Shown here piece by piece: positions 31,850 through 43,229 of a DNA stretch of 64,000 nucleotides. Position numbers and translations under genes: made by a program. The stretch spans positions 7,322,947 to 7,386,946 of the forward strand of contig OZ007580.1 of the NCBI GenBank assembly GCA_963931925.1. The letters run 5' to 3'. The notes below the pieces were generated by a model, which saw only the letters and a list, made by a program, of their open reading frames with translations, made no database searches and was not told where the DNA came from. Source of the stretch: Onchidella celtica (Eukaryota > Mollusca > Gastropoda > Systellommatophora > Onchidiidae). How positions within the stretch are numbered: position 1 is the first letter of the stretch; the number at the start of each line of letters is the position of its first letter.

Positions 31850-34800
31850 GATGACACATAGAACTCTGACTAATCTCCCATGTACCGACACTAAATCTTG
31901 CTTACTCCGCTTCTCTGTCGTGACCAGCGGCTCATCCCAAGCAGGCCTGGCTAGACTGTCTTGTTGTGAAGATTTAAAACACTATCGATGACTGGACGCC
32001 CATGAGGATGAATGGCCAGACGAAAAAAAATATCATTGGTCGGACTGAACGTGAGATTTCCTTTAATTGATTTACTGTGGCGAACTAGTCACGATTACTG
32101 GTACAGTTTTGTCATGCTACGGAAAACGGCAGTATAATATGCCAAGTTAGGTCAAATTCATTTTTTAAGTTTCATATACTGAAATGTGTTTTATCTTTCT
32201 CTTGGTGAGTACTTCTAGTCGGGTCTCATTCTGTCCTATCGTTCTTTTATATTCTCTCTATCGCCTCGTTTTTTTCCTGGCACACTGTGACCTTTATGCT
32301 GTCGATGTGGTTTGTCCAAACTCAAACTTAAACTCAGAGCTCTTGGTCATCAGTAAACAAACAAGAGAGTAGGGCGCAGCGCGATTTGTTTTTCGTTTTC
32401 TCTGTAACTTTGTTTTCGGGCGCATACACAGCCTTTTCCCGTCAATGACTTTGCAGCTGACTTACGGGCAGTAACATTATAATGAAATAGTAATAAATCT
32501 ATACGGATTGAGAGAGAAGAAAGTTAACAAACGGCCGTGTCTTTCCTCGCAACACTACAAAAATAGACTGTCCGGAAAGGACGCGCCGTCCTGGACTCAA
32601 TATTTGGCTTGCAGCCAATTTAGACCATGTTTTACACAAACAGTAACGCCAGATTAGCGCTGATAACGGGGGCAAAACAAACAAATGGGCTGGAAAATGA
32701 CAATGGTAATAGTAAGGCAGGATTGGGGGAAAGGGGCAGGGAGAGGAGGATTACGGTATGAACCATTTCTACCATTGATAGAGAAACTTTGGCGCGGTAG
32801 GGGAACTCCAGCGAGAAATTTACGCTGGGGTTGGCGGCCATGAGATATCAAAATCTGGAATGATTTTTAACACCCTAAAACGAGGTTTATCAGCTAACGG
32901 GAAGGAAAACAATTTTGTTTCTGAGGGTAGAGTGGAGACATTGTTCAAAGGGGGAAAAAATAAACTCCGGGGAGTCGAAGTATGAACCAGTGCCACTCAA
33001 GGGCGGACACTTGCGGGGCAAGATTATAAATTCTAACCTTCAGCGGCACTCCAAGACACCCCACGCACCAGTTTAGTCTACAATTATTGGCTGGGGCGTA
33101 CGGGAAGTACATTTCTTGTGACAACTGCAACTGACGTTTGCGTATACTCGTTTGTCTAACTCAAACTTCAAGTTTGTCTATCTCCTCAGGCTATCTGGTT
33201 CAGACGCACCTGTCGTACTGCATGAATCTACCACGTACCAGTGAAGAAAAATAATTATGTTCAACACTTTTTCGTATTTAGCAGTTTGGTATCGTCCGAG
33301 ACGCAGATACGGAGACGGACCATTCTTTCTTTCACTATAATCATGTCCACAACTTGCGTGCCTACAAACGCGGTGAGTACTACTCACAGAACTCTGTGGT
33401 ACTAGAGTTAGTCTTTATCGTTCAATCATGAAGGGTTGTGGTGCGATTTGTTGCACTGTTGACATGGATGAAACGCGCGCAAGTCGTCATCGCATGGAAT
33501 TTGGCGAATTGAGCCGTCTCGGTATACTGTGTCTCGGATACCGTGGGCAGTTTATTTAAAAATAATTTGGCCTTATTATTATTTCACAAAGCCCACAGAA
33601 ACAAACAGAAAGCAGGCTGTACGCTACTGTCAAACAATTTTTTTTTAAATCAGTTCTATTAACATCAGCCTATGCAAAATTTGAAAATACAGAGTAAATA
33701 GGTCCATCTATCACCCACTCGATTGAAACGCTTAGATCTATATCGTTCCCAGGTCTCAAAAAGCTAAAACTGAGATAGTCAGCAAAAAATCTCCGTGCAT
33801 GGCTGACTCGAAAAACTTCAGCCCTTCCAAGCTGTCTCAGCTCATCCAAATAATAACAATAAAAATCATAATCACAGTGCTTTGCACAGAAGGCAGTTTA
33901 CACGCCGATAATTAAACTACAACACACATTTTTTGGAGTCCAGTTCGATTTAGGTATGACATAGAACGAAGCCTTTCAATTTGTGAAGCTGGCAGGCTCA
34001 ATATTACTTTCCCCATAGCTTTTCACAGTCATGCATGACTGCAATTTACCCAGCAATATTGGCGAGCACTACTGTCAGAAGACAATCAAATTGACAGTGT
34101 TGTTCATCCCTTGACTACCATCAGCTTTCGGACATGTATGCTTTGTACGGGTATCTAAATCAAAAACAATTTCAAATTAAATGTGTATGATGAAGACTTG
34201 CAGTTGGAACACCCTTGGTGGGACCAAAGAATGTAGAAGTGATTTCTACAATCTTTGGTGGGACACGGGAACCCCTTCCTGATAGTAACGGGGTTGAAAC
34301 TGGTCTTGACCTGCTTTGTCTGATTCTACGCGACGTCTCAAAAAACAAAATGTATACACGCTTTGAACTTTTATTAAAACAATGTTAATTGGAGTTACAC
34401 CCATGATTTATAAATAATTCAAATTAAAAACGACAGGTGTGTAATTATTTTGAGTTATTACATGTGTCAGACTAATGGCCGTTCCAGGCCGGTCAATGAC
34501 AATGACTCAATTCAAAAGAGTTGCAAACAATATTAAACAGTTCAATTGCGTGTACATTATTTCGAGACATCCCGTACATTGAGCTCTCTGTCAAGCTTTC
34601 CAGGTTCCATATTCCATTTTCCTGGTTGTCTCATCCTCTCGCCTCAAACAATTTCATGCCTTCAATCAATACATGACCATTCACTATCACACACATGCCA
34701 TAGACACGCAATCTCTCTGTCAGCCCACACTTTACAAAATTTAAAAATCAATGCCATGAAATAAATTCTAGCCCGGCTCTTCATTCAACAAACCGCGTCA

Positions 34801-35100
34801 GCTGGACGAATTCAATTGTCGGTCTTTCTCACTCAGATCTATTCATACTGAATTGGCTAATCTGCTCACAAATGGACTTTTTCTTCTCTTTTTTCTTCTT
34901 CAGTAGGGGAGGGGTTGGGAGTATTCATTGACCACATCCTTCTTTTCATGAAATTATACACGGTGTTACGTAACTAAAAAAATTTAAACAGACTTTTGTC
35001 AAATTTAAAAGATTTTAAGCTCTATACAGGCCAGCTCGGTAAGCCGAGGGTACAGGCTGATGTCACGTCCTGAAAATTTATTATGCTTAACAAAGAGTTC
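31850..35100. other. No recognisable gene
   Basis: A long unannotated stretch. The only structure I see is a 15-bp-stem hairpin at 34224-34258. The minus strand at about 32975-33060 has a weak B-box-like ACTTCGACTCC, but no convincing A box. Confidence 0.5.
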
Positions 35101-35113
35101 TGTTGCCTGCCTG

Positions 35114-35116
<3 letters not shown>

Positions 35117-35168
<52 letters not shown>

Positions 35169-35176
35169 TCTCTCTC
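35117..35176. repeat. (CT)n microsatellite
   Basis: About 60 bp of CT dinucleotide interrupted by a single TG step. Confidence 0.96.
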
Positions 35177-35179
35177 CCT

Positions 35180-36650
35180 GCTCTTATTCGTCTTCTTCTT
35201 TTTCTTCTCCTTCATCGCCCCTCTCCTTCCCAGCCTGGCGTTCATTTACTATACATCGAAAATGCCTTCATGATGTAACTAAAGACTTTTTCAAAGAATG
35301 AAATAACATGGGACCATTGCAGCAATTTCTTTTTTTACACTAAAACCGACTGGATACTGGCAGAAAAGTACACATATTCAATATACCGATGTATCGAGCT
35401 CAATCAAACTGACCACCTGCTCCGATAGTCAGACCATCATTTTTCGTACATCACATAACACCTTCGTGCAAATCTATATTATTTTCAGGTGATGACGCGA
35501 ACATAATAATATAGCTTTGTATCTCTTCACTAAACTAATATTTAACTAATCCAGTGATCAATTTTCAGTTTATGAAGTTCTGGTAAAATCCTCTTGACAG
35601 CAGTCAGCTTGCCAATACTAAACGCGGAACTTCATTCATAAAACGATAGGCAGGCCACAGTTCAAAATGTGCACAGTATGCTCTGAGTAAACGATGTATT
35701 AACTTTTTTTTCACTCTGGGAAATTAACCCAGACAAAGAAAACCAAATCACCGAATCTCATAATCAAACGAATCGATTGTGACAGATGGTCGCCTTATGA
35801 GAGCTAAATCCCACACAATATCAGCTTAAAATTCCGCTTTACGTCATACCACAAATGACAGAAAGCTGGTCTCCGTAACAAAACGCAATGCGGCAAGACC
35901 CGGCGGCTTCAGCACACGTCATTCACGTGCTATTTCAAAGACCGATGTTGCAGTTAAGGTTGGAAAGAAGGCCAGGGGACACAAATCCTAGCTCGTCTCT
36001 AAAATGAAGTTTCGTTACTCATCCCAGAAGAAAAATCTAAATATGGAAATATGAATGTTGTAGTCCGTAAAATGTGCACATTTCTTGAAAAATACTATTT
36101 TTTCGGATATTTTGTTTAGCAATCTCTCCATTGCTTCGTCCTCCTAAGAATTTCTCATTTTAAGTATTATTATTACTTATTTTTTATGTTTTTGGGTGCT
36201 TTTTGTAAAGACATTTTTTGAGACACCCCGTATTTATATAAACTGCCCTCGTCCATTCTACTGCTTGGAAATATTATCAATGTGGGAATGATGCCATAAT
36301 GACCATTAAGCAGCGACGGGGCATGTACTAATTTTATGAAAAGTTAAGAAACAGCATTGATACACCGTTACTGTTACAGCACAAGGACAGCACTGCAATC
36401 CCACACCTACAGATCCCATTTCATAACTTGGAATACATGAGTGAAGTCTGCCCGAAAAGACCAGTGGCATCTGAGCCTTAGCCTTTTGCGCAAGATATAC
36501 AGGCATCAAACACACTACAGGAACATTGGGCCAAGGAATAAAATGAACAAAACAGACAAAAGACAGAAGAAAAAAAAAAAAAGATGGGGAGCTGGGGGCG
36601 AGAGAGAAATTAATTAGACGGTTCCGTTCTGGTACAGCAAACATTTCTTT
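35180..36650. other. No recognisable gene
   Basis: Unannotated AT-rich sequence. The minus-strand 130-codon frame at 36306-36698 has no recognisable family and overlaps the SINE tail at its start. Confidence 0.5.
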
Positions 36651-36654
36651 GTGG

Positions 36655-36968
36655 TGCTCAGCAGTCGTCCCCTTAGGATGACAAGGATCTGTCTCCACTT
36701 TTTGGCTGAACTGAGTTACACACTACACACTTCTTCTACGGTCCTTCCCTCCATTGTTCGTCAAAGTATCAAGCAGATTCGGAGTGTAATTTGTAAGTGT
36801 TATTTGAAAACAACAAAATTCTTCACCCTAACCGCTATGATCACATGAAACTTCAATACTCGATTTCTCAGAAGTTGTCGGAAGGGAGTTTGAACCTTGC
36901 CACTCTAGGGTATGCAACGCAGTCGTCCTCGGCTTGTCCAGCTAACTTAAACCTGCAGCGATAGGACT
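36655..36968 (-). mobile_element. tRNA-headed SINE family S2, copy 1
   Basis: On the minus strand the head has TTAGCTGGACAAGCCGAGGA (A-box region) and, about 40 bp on, AAGGTTCAAACTCCC (B box). The body continues with ATTGAAGTTTCATGTGATC, ACAAATTACACTCCGAATCT, AGTGTGTAGTGTGTAACTCA, GCCAAAAAGTGGAGACAGAT and CATCCTAAGGGGAC. The same body blocks occur in the same order at 62236-62470. Target-site duplications were not found. Confidence 0.8.
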
Positions 36969-37193
36969 AAGGACTACGGACAGTCCACGCTTGGTTGGCT
37001 GTGACACTGTTATTAGGTGCTCGGGGTCAGTTCTGATCAAAGGGACTGGTCAAGGCCAGTGCTGACCTTTCTATGTGGGCAACTCTTGAGGTCGGGAACA
37101 CGCGACATGGAAGTTACCAAGAGTTGTGCTCTTGTATCTGTCGGTTTCTATAAGGGGTGTGTGTGTGTGCCTCTGAGTGTCCTTGTTCATAAT

Positions 37194-37220
<27 letters not shown>
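37194..37220. repeat. (CT)n microsatellite
   Basis: A short CT array. A T run then a G run follows at about 37374-37396. Confidence 0.9.
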
Positions 37221-37224
<4 letters not shown>

Positions 37225-37881
37225 GTTTCCCCGAGTAAGTCAGAAAAGACGAGAAAGTAAAATGTAAAAGCGAATGAAACTGAAATGCGGCCGGGAAGGG
37301 TGGGGGCGGGGGAGCGGGTGAGAGAGAAAAGAAAGTTGTTACAAGTGCGTACGTCAACCAAGTTTTGTTGGGGTTTTTTTTGGGGGGGGGGGGGGGTAGG
37401 CCTACGTATTTTAAAGCCTTTTGTGACTCCAGAGCTAGAGAGCTCCTCCCGAAGTGCTCCTTGACAGCAGCCTTAATTAATTATGATTAATTATTCTTTC
37501 AGAGTTCCTTTTTTTTTTTCCTCCTACTTTTTTTATTGAAAGGGTAAGAGGCAGGATTAGGGATTCGATAGGATATAGGATTGAGGATAAGTACGGGGTT
37601 AGGGATAGGTACGTATACGTACGTGCCACTAGCGCAAAACGCTTGCGGGTGCATACGTACTTATAGCAACAGCCGAGAGGAAAACACACAGGCTACTGGC
37701 GTTGAATGAAACCCATGAAAGCAATTGCGTACAGACACGGGCGAGCGAGACGCTAGGTCAACAAAGAGAGAAACTAGGTTGAACGTGACATCGGCGCTAT
37801 TATTAACTCTCGGAGATCAAACAAACAACAACCTACTGATCCACTGACAAGAGGTGAGAGACAGATAGAGGAGAGAGAGTT

Positions 37882-37913
<32 letters not shown>

Positions 37914-37915
<2 letters not shown>

Positions 37916-38126
37916 AAGCTGCGTTTTCACATGTACGGATACGGAAACGACAAAGGACATGTCAAAAAGCACTGAAGTAGTCAATTATAGAAAGAATGTT
38001 TTCATGTGTACGTAAATGCCGTTTCCGTACACGTGGAAACACTCTTTCTTTTTACTAGGCTACTTGGTGGATTTTTGACGTCTCCGTGTCCGTTTCCGTT
38101 TCGGTACACATGAAAATCCAGCTTAA
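37914..38126. mobile_element. Near-palindromic TTAA MITE, copy 1 (213 bp)
   Basis: Both ends carry TTAAGCTG followed by TTTTCA-ATGTAC-GAAACGG blocks in inverted orientation. Similarity runs about 60 bp inward to GTCAAAAA and AAGTAG. A second, internal palindrome sits in the middle (GTTTTCATGTGTACG facing CGTACACGTGGAAAC). TTAA at both edges fits piggyBac-type target sites, but Kolobok also uses TTAA. The element is non-coding and directly follows a (GA)n array. Confidence 0.88.
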
Positions 38127-38740
38127 GGGAAGGGAATTTTTTTGGGGGGGAGGGGGGGGTTAAAGGTGAGAGGAAAGAGATAGAGACAGGTAGTGGGAGA
38201 CGGGGCAAGGGATCCAGACTGGAATTATGTCGAAACTGAGGGGGTTGGAGATGGAAAAGGAGATATCGGAAGAAAAGGAAGATTAGAAAAAGAGTGACCG
38301 AGAGGGACAGATAGCCTGGAAGACATACAGGCTGTGAGAGTGACAGCGAGGTAGGCAGTGTGCCAGGCGTGTGGAGGGTGGCAGCCGAGGGTGACCAAGA
38401 GGTAGAGCTAATAACAGAGACACAAGTTAAGTGGAAAGCGACAGCAGCTTATGGTCCCAGTAACGAGCTAAACAGCTATCCTAAGTACGTATAAACGATA
38501 ACGCACATATACGCAAATACACACGCACTGACACACTTCCTGGCCTCTACCGTCGACGACATACAACCAAAACACACGCAGGACACCCCCCCTGCCCCCC
38601 CCCCCAAATCGTGTTAATAATTAATAGATACAGCCCCCAACCGCCACATACAAGTTCGGTAGGAGACGAAAAAAAAAATTTTGCAAGGCGCTCTGCTTTA
38701 TTCTTTGTTCAATTCCATCTTATGATAACCAAAAGAAACT
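38127..38740. other. Purine-rich and unrecognised sequence
   Basis: GA-rich DNA with G and C runs (38143-38159 and 38586-38605). No gene is supported. Confidence 0.5.
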
Positions 38741-38741
38741 A

Positions 38742-38919
38742 TTAAGCAGTGTTTACATGTGTGCAGAAACGGAAACGGCAACGGAAACGCCAAAAATCCT
38801 TCAAGTAGTAAAAAAGAAAGAGTTTCTATGTACACGTGAAAAAATTCTCTCTATTTCACTACTTGCACGGATTTTGCTATTTCTGCTGCCGTTTCCGTAC
38901 AGATGAAAACCCAGCTTAC
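38742..38919. mobile_element. Near-palindromic TTAA MITE, copy 2 (178 bp)
   Basis: Same architecture as the copy 616 bp upstream. The left end is TTAAGCAGTGTTTACATGTG, and the right end read inward is GTAAGCTGGGTTTTCATCTG. GAAACGGCAACGGAAACG, CCAAAAATCC and AAGTAGTAAAA blocks lie inside, with a central TTTCTATGTACACGTGAAA palindrome. The right TTAA is mutated to TTAC, so this copy looks older. Confidence 0.85.
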
Positions 38920-39700
38920 GTCGAATAGAATTATAAACCCGACGGAAAGATAGAGCACACTTCATTCTATTCTGGAAAAAAAAAAAAAAACGTTAAGAAG
39001 TGAACTTGACCTAGAATGCTGTCGTTTTAATCTTTGTGGTATGTGGGGGTTCGTGTGGTGGGAGAGGTGGTGGGGTTTGGTAGGCTGGGCTTGAGGATAC
39101 CACAGACAGCAAACAGAACCAGGAATTAGTGGACAGAGATCTCTGATCACCACTAACTGGGTGAAAAATATAATAAACAGAGGCCAGAAACCTTACTTGG
39201 TCTGTAAAATTCGACCTGAAAGGTACATAATATGAAGGACAAAAGAACCATTTTTATTATATTATTGGGGAAAAAAAGGAAAATGGACCGTTCATTCTGA
39301 ATTACAGTTATACACAACACACTGAGTTCAACTACCCACTGGAGAATACAAAGTAATTATGATGTAGGATGACAATAATCCAATATAATAACAATAATGA
39401 TGTTAATATAAACAAAAATTATACTTTTTCCGGAGAAGAACCGCCCAACCCGAGTCCCGGGTGGATAAGTGCACTCTATGAATATCACGCTAGAATCTGA
39501 CAGAAAGAATTTCCAGCGAAGGCCAAGGACAACAAATCAGGAAGTCAGAAGCGTAAAGTCGTGACTAAAAATTACCACGATGAACAGCAAAGGAAATCGC
39601 TGACGTTAAGTTTGCCTACCCATTCATTCATTCATTCACCCACGAAACGCCTGAAAATCGACGGGCAAAGACTACCGGACCTGTAAAGTGTCCTGACTTT
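38920..39700. other. No recognisable feature
   Basis: AT-rich unannotated DNA. The only visible repeat is ATTC, four units near 39622-39636. Confidence 0.5.
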
Positions 39701-39831
39701 TTATATTGCGCAGAAACTCTGACGCAGCTTACCCATTCACTCTACATACATGAAAAGCGTAATGTGTCAGGACAACAATATGGAAACCATTGACATAGTC
39801 AAATATTCTATCTCCATACTTGGAAATCAAC

Positions 39832-39835
39832 AATG

Positions 39836-39930
<95 letters not shown>
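39832..39930. repeat. (CT)n microsatellite (~95 bp, very pure)
   Basis: This is an almost perfect CT array, the purest long dinucleotide array in the window. On the minus strand it is (GA)n directly 3' of a LINE tail. Confidence 0.98.
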
Positions 39931-39931
<1 letters not shown>

Positions 39932-39933
39932 GT

Positions 39934-40021
39934 AGTCTTGTGGACCGTTTGGGGCGCCACGGGTGATCTGGCAACCAGCATCCTCCAATCCTCTCGGTTT
40001 TCTGACCTCCTGACTGTATCA
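39934..40021 (-). pseudogene. LINE C-terminal tail fragment
   Basis: On the minus strand it translates to DTVRRSENREDWRMLVA then [12 protein letters not shown]. It matches the xxENREEWRxLVxxSxVAPQ ending of endonuclease/RT LINEs. About 29 codons remain. It is followed immediately by the GA array. Confidence 0.75.
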
Positions 40022-40519
40022 ACAATAACTACCCATTACGAAACCATGACGTGGCTTAACCATTCACTCTACACACTTGCAAATCGTAATGTGTCATGAC
40101 AACAATACAGAAACCATATTACTGCATTCGTTCTCAATACTAGGATATCAACAGTGACTACTTATGCCGTGATGTGTCACGACAAACGACAAGAAAACCA
40201 TTGACACAGGTTAGACATTCCACACACCAGGACGTGAGCAGTGACCACCCAGGCCAAAATGGTCATCATGACAACTACACGGAAGCCACTGACACCATGT
40301 ACACAAATATTCATTCCCACACACCAGGAAGTTCACGATAACCATGCGTGTCCAAAATTCTCACGACCACAACACGGAAACCGCTGGTTCTTGGCGTACG
40401 TGCTGTTTAGAGCAGTCATCAGGAAGTCCAGAACAACGAATCTCTAGCCAGGTCAAAATATGCCATGACAATAATAGAGAAACACACAGTGCTCATATCT
40501 TTATATTTCTGTACACAAA

Positions 40520-41640
40520 ACAAAACGTTCACCCCTCCACCCACACATCCTTTAGAAAATGCAAAGTAATTATGGAAGCAATACGATTATCATATAAATG
40601 GCAGTAACAATGGTGATCTTATTACGCCAGGATATGAACAACGAATAGTAATTCGTTGTAACGCCAAATTGCCAGGGACACCTTGGAAACAGTACTGGAT
40701 GCCGTTAGCCTAACCAATTGAGTTATAGCTATGAAGTAGACTCACGCAACCGTGTCTTCATTCAACACATCTGGATGTTGACAGATGGACATAACGAAAG
40801 ACAATCAGAAAACATTAGCATTTGCATACTGCAAAACTGGGGCCCTGAAACCAAAGCTAATTGCCGCACCGAACCCTTGAAAAAATGCTACTGTTTCGTA
40901 TTAGAATTACTCATAATGGCCGTGAATTATAACGAACAAACGAGGAAGTCCATCCATTCTACGGACAGAAACAGGATATAACCACTAGCCCTGGGAACGT
41001 AGACAAACTGGTGCCGCATTGTACTGAACCCCATGACCACAACGCAAAAACCTCAAAATATCGGCAACAATAATAGGAGCTGCTATCTTCAATCTTTTTA
41101 CACGTCCGTTAATTGTTTTCTTTCTGAAACAGGGACAAAACAGGGGGTCATTGGGGGGAAAAAAGGGAGAAAATGTAACAAGCATTTTTCTCTCAGCGTT
41201 TTCTTTCGGTTCTTCGGCCCGGGATTCTGTTTGTGAATTCATAAGGTATTATTGCAAGGCTTTTTTTTTAAAATAATAAAGAAACCGACTCAAAAGATAA
41301 AGTCTGAGAAGACCAGACAAATGGGTTTTCATTACAAAAAAAAAAAAAAAATGGGGCGCGGGGGGGGGATTTCCTTAAAAAAAAAGGGAAATATTTACAT
41401 CCCTGTAAAATACTCATTAACTGTCAAAATTACGACTGGACGCGTTGGGCAGGACTGTTGCAGGAAAGAAACTATGGGCAAAAGACATGAAAGGAAGGAA
41501 GGAAGGACCAGTGGTGATGACTGTATTGTGACTTGGCTATTGTTAATTCCCTCTCCCTCCATCATGCTGAATGTAACAGTGCCAAATAAACCAAAAACTG
41601 GTCTTTGTTTTCGTGCAATAACGGACTGAGTAAGAAGAAA
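40520..41640. other. No recognisable gene
   Basis: It contains A and G runs (41336-41368) and a short GGAA stretch (41488-41504). The 125-codon frame at 41252-41629 is largely simple sequence and is not supported. Confidence 0.5.
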
Positions 41641-41654
41641 TACCACCTCATAAA

Positions 41655-42198
41655 CAATATGTGAGTGTGCATGAGAAAACCCGGCATAAGTCGGCAACAT
41701 GACATTTTGAGTTCTGTACATATAATAAAAGACAAGACATTTCTGATAAATTGAAGTCAGTCACCCCCCTAAAACAAGATTTTGAGAAAATGGCATTTAA
41801 TCCTATAAGTGGCAATAGCTAATTGACCAAGTAATATTGGAGTGATTGCTGTTAGGAGACCGTAGTCTAATACTAAGCAGTTATAGAGATCATAGTGAGT
41901 AGTGTTCACTGCTCATCTACAGTTTACCCTGTAACATGCCACGGTCCCCTAGCAACAGCCAAGTCGGAAGTTTTTGGATCTTGTTAGGAGACCGTAGTCT
42001 AATTACAAAGCCGTTATAGAGATCATAGTGAGTAGTGTTCACTGCTCGTCTACAGTTTACCCTGTAACATGCCACGGTCCCCTAAACAACAGCCAAGTTG
42101 GAGGTTTGTGTCGGACCCATATTTTCACTTCAAAGCCGTTTTTCTCAAAATCAGCTCTGCCGACTTATACCGGGTTTTCTCATGCACACTCACATATT
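41655..42198. repeat. Inverted-repeat structure around a 132-bp tandem duplication
   Basis: The arms 41655-41711 and 42144-42198 are inverted copies. A 41-bp core (GCCGACTTATRCCGGGTTTT through CTCACATATT) is about 95% identical. Between them a unit starting GTTAGGAGACCGTAGTCTAA is present twice in tandem at 41851 and 41983. Both units contain AGTGAGTAGTGTTCACTGCT and AACATGCCACGGTCCCCT. It is non-coding, probably a fold-back or Helitron-internal structure. Confidence 0.85.
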
Positions 42199-42281
42199 AT
42201 GTCTACAGCCTAGATTCGGTACAACCAGCCAAATAGGTTGTAAAGGTGAAAAGTACGCCTGGGGCGTACAAATCTATTATA

Positions 42282-42667
42282 TATTTCAGTAACTTGCAAC
42301 CTTTGGCATGACTAACTGACCAAACTATACACTCTTTAGGCCTTAAATTTGGCAAGAAGGTGGCAATTGAGATAAGGAAGATGATGGCTATAATTAAAAG
42401 TTGTTTACTTCAAGCATGTATTTGAAAAAAATAACAATGTTTATTGCTATGTAACATCTGTATTTTTGCATGTTTGTTTCGTGATATTATAGTACCGTGT
42501 ATGTCATAAAAAGTAATCGTATCAAGCGTTCAGTTTGGTGCGTAGTGTTCTGGTGCGCATGAGTTCTGATCTGAAGCAAGACTGTAGTTTATTACTTTTA
42601 TCATAGAGAGAGACGGGGGGAGATCAAATGATTGTTTATTCTGGGCAATGCCCGGTAGGTCATCTAG
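42282..42667 (+). mobile_element. Helitron-like 3' region, copy 1
   Basis: The stretch of 386 bp is about 90% identical to 62720-63119. The 3' end has the Helitron signature: a short hairpin CTGGGC-AAT-GCCCGG (42641-42655), an 8-nt spacer, then CTAG (42664-42667) followed by T. Helitrons end in CTRR after a hairpin and insert into AT. The 5' TC end is not certain. No RepHel protein is present, so it is non-autonomous. Confidence 0.75.
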
Positions 42668-42776
42668 TAAAATATAACATAATAAACGGGCCAACAGCGG
42701 TGCCTTATAATATTTAACGATGTTTTGTCTCTACTCAAAACCCTTGTTCATCGCGGTATTCGTGTTGTCTTGCAGG

Positions 42777-43180
42777 TGTGTTTTATATGAAGGGCAGTCG
42801 GTGCTTGCGCATCACAAATAATCGCGGCCTGCACGTTTCTGGCGATGTCACCCTGCACTATGGCAACGCTACACTGGACAGGCAGGACACAGCAGCTAGC
42901 CTACTGCACCTCCAGCCGTGTGACGACAGAACGTCGTATTTTCGGATAGGACAACCCCCCCCCCTCCTCACACACACACACACACACCACACATGATTTC
43001 CAAGAAGGGCGTTTTGACAGCGAACAACGGTCGCGACCAGCGAAATGGGGATGTCACTGTGCACTATGACAACACTGGCTGTGACAGTGACGTCAGACGA
43101 CATGGGATAGACAGAAGGCAGAAGTTACTGCACCCTCAGCTGTATGGCGACAAAATGCCATATTTTCGGAAGGAAAAAAA
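42777..43180 (+). repeat. Diverged exon-like tandem duplication
   Basis: Two blocks (42787-42950 and 42995-43180) are related at DNA and protein level in matching frames. The first gives GDVTLHYGN...LLHLQPCDDRTSYFR, the second GDVTVHYDN...LLHPQLYGDKMPYFR. A pyrimidine-rich TGTTGTCTTGCAG (ending 42775) just before block 1 resembles a splice acceptor. A CA run (42970-42989) separates them. I do not recognise the family. It could be a decayed exon pair, or a transposon with chance open frames. Confidence 0.45.
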
Positions 43181-43229
43181 GAAGCAGAGTTGTTTTTTTT
43201 ATTTTTTAAATATCCGTTTTGAATAGATC

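Larger units (their letters stand above)
39715..40500. repeat. Degenerate ~85-bp tandem array, interrupted
   Basis: Units share CATGACAACAATACGGAAAC, a CCATTGACA block, ATTC...CACAC and a CAGGATATCAACAGTGACTA-like end. The first block recurs at about 39768, 40096, 40178, 40267, 40353 and 40474. The array is split between 39832 and 40020 by a LINE tail and a CT microsatellite. Divergence between units is high. Confidence 0.72.

Noticed and set aside
32975-33060. Minus-strand tRNA-like head
   Set aside because: There is a B-box-like ACTTCGACTCC, but no A box at the right distance and no second copy in the window.
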